In this document: piece after piece, positions 59,014 through 64,000 of the stretch
Layout: every line of letters starts with the position of its first letter
Position numbering within the stretch: the first letter of the stretch is position 1
NCBI GenBank assembly: GCA_963790525.1
Contig: CAWBOV010000005.1
Coordinates: 310,001-374,000, forward strand
Direction: 5' to 3'
From: CAWBOV01 sp963790525
GTDB taxonomy: Bacteria; Actinomycetota; Actinomycetes; Mycobacteriales; Jatrophihabitantaceae
DNA: 64,000 nt
Position numbers and translations under genes: made by a program
Notes under the pieces: generated by a model
Databases searched by the model: none
Seen by the model: the letters and a program-made list of their open reading frames with translations, nothing else
Told to the model about the DNA's origin: nothing

Positions 59014-61503
59014 TCAGCAGGTCGGCGGGACGACGGGGACGGAGACCTGGGTGGGCGGCGCGGGCTGGCTGGACCCGATGAGCGCCGCCGGATCGTCGGC
59101 CGGTCCCAGGTTGGCGAAGACCGTGGCCGAGGGCAGTTGCAGGCCGGTCATCGTGACCGGGTCGATGGAGGCGATGACCGTGCCGTCCGCGGCGACGCCG
59201 GCGATGCGGACCGAGTCGACGTAACGCACGCCCGGGACCCGGGTCGCGACCGCCTCGATGTCCTGGCTGCGGACGTCGATGCCCAGCGGCCAGCCCGTGC
59301 CGAGCGCCGACGGATCCGTGAGCAGGCCGTCGGGTGACGCTGACGGTCGGCAGTCCGCCGGTCAGCGGTGACAGGAAGGTCTGGACGGCGTCGTGCACCG
59401 CCTGCACCACCAGCGGACGGCACCTGGCCCGGCAGCACCTCGACGCCCACCGAGACCCAGATCGGCTGGTACTCCGGCCCGCGCGCGTGCACCTCGGTGG
59501 TGACCAGTCGGCGCGGATCGAGCCAGCTGCAGACGGCGTTGAGGAACTGCCGGTCCGGGGTGGGAGCGTTGAGGTGCAACGGGATCCGAGCGTGGGATCA
59601 CCATCACGGTGACCATGCCGGGCCACGTCTGCCCGCTGGCGCGGCTGGTCGGGATTGAACAGCGGCAGCACCTCGACCCGGCCGAGATCGACGCCCGGGC
59701 GTGCGCCGGGTCAGGTCACGGAAGTCGTCCGCGGTGACCAGCCGGTCGCGGTGCCGCAGCCATCGGGTGATCGCCGCCTCGCCGTCGGCGACGGACTCGC
59801 CCGCGCTGGCGCCCCAGGTCGGCACCGGGTTGGTGACGCTGTACCCGCCGGGCAGCGCCACGCTGCTGTTCACCGCACCGATCGCGGCCTGCCCCTGGAG
59901 GCCGCCGCCGTAGGAGTAGCCGGCCCACACGACCGAGCCGAGCGGCACCCGCGCGCCCTGCAGCCCGCTGCCGGTGGTGATGCGCCCGCTGGCCCAGTCG
60001 GCGAGGAACGCCGGTTCGTCGGGCGCCGCCGCGTAGATGTCGTCGATCGGGTGCCAGGCGCGCGCGTGCCGTCCAGCGCCTGCACGGTCAGGCTGAACCC
60101 GCCCGGTGTGCCCTCGGCGAGGACGGGCGTGTTGGCCAGGGTGAACGTCTGGAACGGGGTCCCGGTGCCGACGCCCAGGCGCTCCTCGCGGACGGGGACG
60201 GCCTGCACGATCGGCACCGCGTTGACGCCCGCCCACGTCAGCTGGCCGGTGGGCTGGTCGCCCGCGGCGGCAATGGCCAGCACGGTGCTGGTCGCGACCT
60301 GCGTCCCGCCACCGCCCGAGCCGCCGCAACCGCAGCCGCAGTCACCGGCGGCGCTCGCGTCGTACGTCGCGGTCGTGGCGTCGTCGGCGGACGCAGGCGT
60401 CGACGGCGTCGACGGGGACGTCGGAGCGGACGTGGACGACGAGGTCGCCGCGGCCGGCGCTGCTGCCGGTGCGTCGGGGAGCGGGGGGAGCCGGAGGCGG
60501 ATCCACGTGACGATCCGTGCGGTGACGTCGGCGTCGTCGACACGCGGCGGGTAGTCGCCGGTGCCCTCCTCCTCCGGGTCGAACGCCCACACCATGAGCT
60601 TGTCGTGGTCGGGGAGGGTCACCTGCACGATGCCGGGTGACTGCAGGACGGGGTCGGCATAGCTGATCGGCAGGCGGGCGTAGTTGGCCGGGCCGATGCC
60701 GAAGCCCGGGCCGGCCAGACCGGTCGGGTCCGGTTCCGGCGCCGCGATCTCGAAGATCAGCCCCGGATCGGTGGTCGCGCTGCCGGTCGTCGCGGGCGGG
60801 AGCACCGCCCCGGTGATCCCGGTCGCCGGGTAGACGCCGATCGACAGCGTCTGCCCCGCGATCGCCGACCGGACCGTGTCGAGGTCGACGTTCTTCGGCG
60901 CGAGCAGCGCGATCCACAGCGCCCGGTCGATCGTGCCGTTGACCGGATCGCCCAGATCCACGACGGGATCGGGCTTCCCGGTCGCGGGCGGGTCGAGGCT
61001 GACGGGCTGGTAGAACGTCAGCGCGTTCAGGTCGACGTCGAGGAAGGTCTGGTAGATGAGCTTGTAACGCTCCTTGCGTGGCGTCGTCGAGCGCCGTCTG
61101 CGGCTTCTTGTAGTAGACGGCGGCGCCCGACTGGGAGGATCGAGATCGCCGACGTGGTCTCGAACGGGACCTGCCCTGCGCGGACCTCCGAACCACCGTG
61201 CAGTGGCTGGGGTGCGATCGGGCCCTTGTCGTTGGAGATCGCGACGAGCCCGACACCCGGCGACGGCGGCACCAGCGAGATGCCGAGCATCGTCAGGAAC
61301 TTGAGGCGGTTGGCCTCCGGGATGCGGTTGCTGCGGTAGAGCAGGTTCTCGGTCAGGAACGCGAAGAGATCGACGATCGTGATGCCCGGGTCGCTGGCGT
61401 TGAGGTTCGTCCATTCCGGGGTGTGGACGGGGATGCGCGCCTTGGTCTCGGTGACCAGCTGATCGAAGGAGCGGTCGTCGAGAACGGGGACGGGAATCGT
61501 CAT
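59014..61503 (-). pseudogene. Putative baseplate assembly protein (gpJ/Afp11-like), multiply frameshifted
   Basis: Start ATG 61503: VLDDRSFDQLVTETKARIP, NLNASDPGITIVDLFAFLTENLLYRSNRIPEANRLKFLTMLG is the classic baseplate J N-terminus. The middle includes YKLIYQTFLDVDLNALTFYQPV and a Cys/Gly-rich loop (CGCGCGGSGGGG). The later part has FQTFTLANTPVL, DRLVTADDFRDLTRRTPG, AVCSWLDPRRLVTTEVHARGPEY and ends GPADDPAALIGSS. About eight shifts (near 61140, 61080, 60065, 59695, 59626, 59577, 59420, 59335), nearly all +1, are needed. The gene lies between gp25 and the gpI-like gene, in the normal eCIS order. Likely functional if these are sequence errors. Confidence 0.8.
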
Positions 61504-61509
61504 GGTGTC

Positions 61510-61902
61510 CTACCGATCCGCACTGATCGTCATGCTCAGGCGCTCCTGGGCTCCGGTTGCGATGAGGGTGTAGGTGATGCTGACGTCGACGTCCCGGGGA
61601 TCGGTGGCGTTGACGGACGCGGTCACGTTGTTCAGCGAGACCCGCGGCTCCCAGCGGCTCACCGACTGGGTGACCTCGTCCTGGATCAGCCGCAGGGTGG
61701 CGATGCTGTTGGGTTCGAAGAGCATCCGGTCCAGGCCGCACCCGAACGACGGTCGCTCGACCCGCTCGCCGGGTGAGGTGCGCAGGATCGTGCAGATGCA
61801 CTCGCGCACGTTCAGCTCACCGACCGACCAGACGATCGAGCCGTCCTGCCCGACGCGCGGGGGGAACGAGATGCCCTGCCCGTACAGCTGTGGCTGGGTC
61901 AT
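61510..61902 (-). CDS. gp25/GPW-family baseplate wedge protein
   Basis: 130 aa. GISFPPRVGQDGSIVWSVGELNVRECICTILRTSPGERVERPSFGCGLDRMLFEPNS is the gp25-like lysozyme-fold wedge signature, including the ILRTSPGER and PSFGCGL motifs. It is part of the inner baseplate around the spike (Afp9-like). GAGGGAGG precedes its ATG, which overlaps the 21-codon ORF stop (ATGA). Intact despite frameshifts on both sides. Confidence 0.92.
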   Translation of the reverse strand: MTQPQLYGQGISFPPRVGQDGSIVWSVGELNVRECICTILRTSPGERVERPSFGCGLDRMLFEPNSIATLRLIQDEVTQSVSRWEPRVSLNNVTASVNATDPRDVDVSITYTLIATGAQERLSMTISADR

Positions 61903-61964
61903 GACTGCACCTCCCTCACCGGTTCCATGGGGTCTGTCGGAGTGAAGCGATCCAGCGGTGTCAT
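61899..61964 (-). CDS. 21-codon ORF coupled at both ends
   Basis: Encodes MTPLDRFTPTDPMEPVREVQ plus a final Ser. Its ATG overlaps the stop of the upstream membrane-segment protein, and its stop overlaps the gp25 ATG, each as ATGA. It may be a true micro-protein or a translational relay that carries ribosomes to gp25. Too short for other evidence. Confidence 0.45.
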   Translation of the reverse strand: MTPLDRFTPTDPMEPVREVQS

Positions 61965-63699
61965 GGCGACGGCGCTCCGGACGAGGGCTGCTTGACCGGG
62001 ATCGGGAAGCAGATCTTGAGGAACGGCATCCACCAGAACACGATGTTCAGCAGCAGCAGGAAGATGAACAGCACGATGAACGCGCACATGAAGATGATCT
62101 GTATCGAGAAGGAGCAGATCATTCCGAGCCCGATACCGTCGCCCTTGTTCAGGCCACTGCCCTTGAGGATGTCGGGAGTCACCCGGTTCATCAGCGAGTT
62201 CAGGGCCGGGGGCATCTCCAACGCGACGCCGCGCTGGAACTTGCGCAGGTTCGCGATGTCGGGCAACTGGATCCGGATCTTGCGGGCCGGGGCGTCGCCG
62301 TCCGTGGCGCGCGCCAGCACGAACGGATGCGTGGGTGCGCTCAGGACCGGCTGGCAGGGATCGTGCGTCAGCACCGTGCGGATCACATAGGTCGGCTGGG
62401 GGGTGCCGGGCGGGAGGTAGACCGGGTCGTCCTTGATCAACCCGCTCAGCTCGGGCGGGACGCGTGACCGGGGTCGGGACCGTCTCCTCGGACAATCCCG
62501 CGACAGCGAGGGCGTAGAGGCTGTCGGACGCGGTGATGGGGCTCAGCCAGGTACCGCTCGGCAGCGTCGCCGTCCAGAGCTCGTAGGTGTCCGGTGGTCC
62601 GGCGATGTCGGCTCCGGTGACCAGCGGGGCGTAGTTCTGCAGGTCGGCGATGGCCGTCGTCATCGGGACCGACGACGCGCCGACCCGCGGCACCATCAGG
62701 TTGCCGAGCTTGTTCTGCAACGTCTCCCGGCTGGAGCCCGACGGCATCCCGGTGTTGTTGCAGATCGCCTGTGTACAGCTCCGGAAGGTACTTCTTGAGC
62801 CAGTCGGCCAGATCCAGGATCAGGAACAGCGAGGCATAGGTGGGCGCGTACGGCGCGGCGACGGCGGGCGGCGTCGGTGCCGGGCTCGGCGTCACGAGCA
62901 GCGCGTCCCACGGGTTGATGATGCGGGTGAGCAGCTCGTCGGCGATCGGGTTGCTCGGGACGATCGCGGTGGCGTTGTAGGCCTTGAGCTTGGCCACCGC
63001 GTCCGCGTCGGACATCGACGGCACCATGCGCTCGCGCCGCCCGACCGGAACGTAGCCGTAGTAGACGGTCCGGGTGGACGTCGTTCCCACCTGCATCCCG
63101 AGCACCGCGGCCGTGCTGCCGGCGGCGGCGAACGCACCGACCGGGGCGGCGTGCATGGGCAGCTGCTCCTCGCCGTCGACGACCGCATCGGCCGTCGCGG
63201 GGACCCACGTGCCGGTCGGGGGCGCACCCGCGGCGAGGGTGCCGCTCGCGCTGGCGCCCCGGGCCGGCACCCAGGCGCTCTCGGTGCCGTCGGTGCCGAT
63301 CTGGCGCATCACGAACGTCGTCCGCTCGTGCTTGGCGGCGCTCACCGAGTGGTCGGGGATGCCCGGCCGGCGGCACACGAGGGACGCGGCCACCATGTAG
63401 TAGCGCTGGCTCAGCGGCTGGAACAGCTTGAACGGCCCGCCCGCGACGTCGTCCACGGTCCGGTCCGGGGTGGTGTTGGCCAGGTCGGCCGGCGAGGAGC
63501 CGTCGGTCCCGGACAGGATCCCCAGGAACTCCGGCACGAACTGGTCGCTGGTGAGCTCGGCGATCCACGGCTGGGTCAGCCCCGACGCCGCCGGGCCGAC
63601 GACGTTCTCGTTCCACAGCGGTGCGGGCGTCAGCCACTGCAGCTGCTCCGGCGCGGCGGCGCGGGACCCCGGCACGGGGCGCGCCTGCAGGGCGGTCAC
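61961..63699 (-). pseudogene. eCIS-cluster protein with C-terminal transmembrane segment, two frameshifts
   Basis: About 578 aa after removing one base near 62773 and one near 62460. GTG 63699 overlaps the spike-gene stop. The N-terminal part is LQWLTPAPLWNENVV, DQFVPEFLGILSGTDG, KLFQPLSQRYYMVAASLVCRRPGIPDH. The middle has FLILDLADWLKKYLPELY and ADIAGPPDTYELWTATLPSG, and the end IQIIFMCAFIVLFIFLLLLNIVFWW (residues about 525-550) is one strong membrane helix followed by a basic tail. Its place between spike and gp25 and the membrane helix suggest an anchor or adaptor that docks the particle to the producer membrane (inference). Confidence 0.65.
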
Positions 63700-64000
63700 C
63701 AGATGTTCCCGACGCCGGGGGTGTAGCTCGCGCTGACGACCGCGTTGGAGATGAGGGTGTCGACCTGGACGACGCCGGAGAAGGTGCTCATGGCGCAGTC
63801 CACGGTGAGCATGCCGAAATCCATCGTCGCGCTGGGGGCGGAGACCTGCAGCGGCGCGGCCGAGGTGACGGTGATGCCCCCGGGCGCGAGTTCGATGCTG
63901 TTGCCGTTGCTGTCCTGGACGGTGATCTGGTTTCCGCCGTCGGTCAGCTCGACGCTCTGCCCGCCGGGAGTGGACAGCGTCAACGTGACCGACCCGGAGG
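63696..64000 (-). CDS. Spike-protein C-terminus (gpV/VgrG-like), partial
   Basis: The frame is open to the window edge; the first visible residues are SGSVTLTLSTPGGQSVELTD, followed by GGNQITVQDSNGNSIELAPGGITVTSAAPLQVSAPSATMDFGMLTVDC. These short repetitive beta strands with Asn/Gly turns are typical of the needle of Afp8/VgrG-type spikes. The 5' part and any PAAR tip gene lie beyond 64000. The stop overlaps the next start (GTGA). Confidence 0.75.
   Translation of the reverse strand, partial: SGSVTLTLSTPGGQSVELTDGGNQITVQDSNGNSIELAPGGITVTSAAPLQVSAPSATMDFGMLTVDCAMSTFSGVVQVDTLISNAVVSASYTPGVGNIW

Noticed and set aside
56057..59671. A single 1204-residue protein in the baseplate region
   Set aside because: It mixes real gpI-like sequence with out-of-frame Arg/Pro-rich stretches and crosses a gene border at 59007-59014.
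41819..64000. Ordinary prophage tail module
   Set aside because: There are no capsid, portal, terminase, holin or integrase genes, and the AAA+ ATPase with DUF4157 cargo is characteristic of eCIS rather than phages.

Overview
The window is a chromosomal segment of a very GC-rich, mycothiol/F420-type actinobacterium. The clade markers are a DUF222/HNH protein, a TIGR03086 (mycothiol-isomerase fold) protein, a deazaflavin-dependent oxidoreductase, tadA with tRNA-deaminase-associated partners, an LCP protein and a SARP-type regulator. I cannot name the genus. Coding density is high, and stop/start overlaps of 1-8 bases are the rule inside operons.

Layout. 0-2.9 kb: a DUF222-HNH gene (5' edge at the window start), two small hypotheticals and two tandem-repeat tracts. 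2.9-15.5 kb: a divergent catabolic locus. Leftward run Rieske oxygenase, a 104-aa protein, NitT/TauT-type ABC transporter, amidohydrolase and nitrilase-like hydrolase. Rightward run a cyclic-amidohydrolase, AroM-like and DapA-like proteins, two SDRs and a GntR regulator. A shared 15-bp motif in both control regions suggests GntR control. 15.5-30 kb: housekeeping and small genes (hppD with a divergent Lrp regulator, tadA, tyrA, a disrupted asparaginase, an LCP protein and four tRNA genes). 30-33 kb: a visibly less GC-rich block of one secreted hydrolase and two lipoproteins next to tRNA-Phe. 33-41 kb: an autoregulated TetR/F420-oxidoreductase pair, an aminotransferase/sulfotransferase pair, two copies of a 57-bp palindromic element, and MarR/MFS and FUSC genes.

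41-64 kb: the most notable part, the distal half of an extracellular contractile injection system (eCIS, phage-tail-like) read leftward. It has a spike fragment, a large protein with a C-terminal membrane segment, a 21-codon ORF, a gp25 wedge, a gpJ-like baseplate protein, a gpI-like baseplate protein, two paralogous fibre/adaptor-like proteins, a conserved unknown and the AAA+ ATPase. Two DUF4157 (eCIS cargo-signature) proteins follow. One carries a Hint domain and a C-terminal nuclease-like toxin tip and is followed by an Imm26-like immunity gene. The other, convergent, carries an M15-type peptidoglycan peptidase. A triple-GT2 glycosyltransferase and a SARP-type regulator lie beyond. Sheath, tube and other proximal parts would lie past 64 kb.

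Two overall cautions. About 20 single-base frameshifts, nearly all +1, are packed into 56.1-62.8 kb and probably reflect unpolished sequence rather than decay, because codon use and domain order persist across them. Short in-frame and intergenic tandem repeats recur throughout, and two further frameshifts (VOC protein, ankyrin gene) lie inside such repeats.
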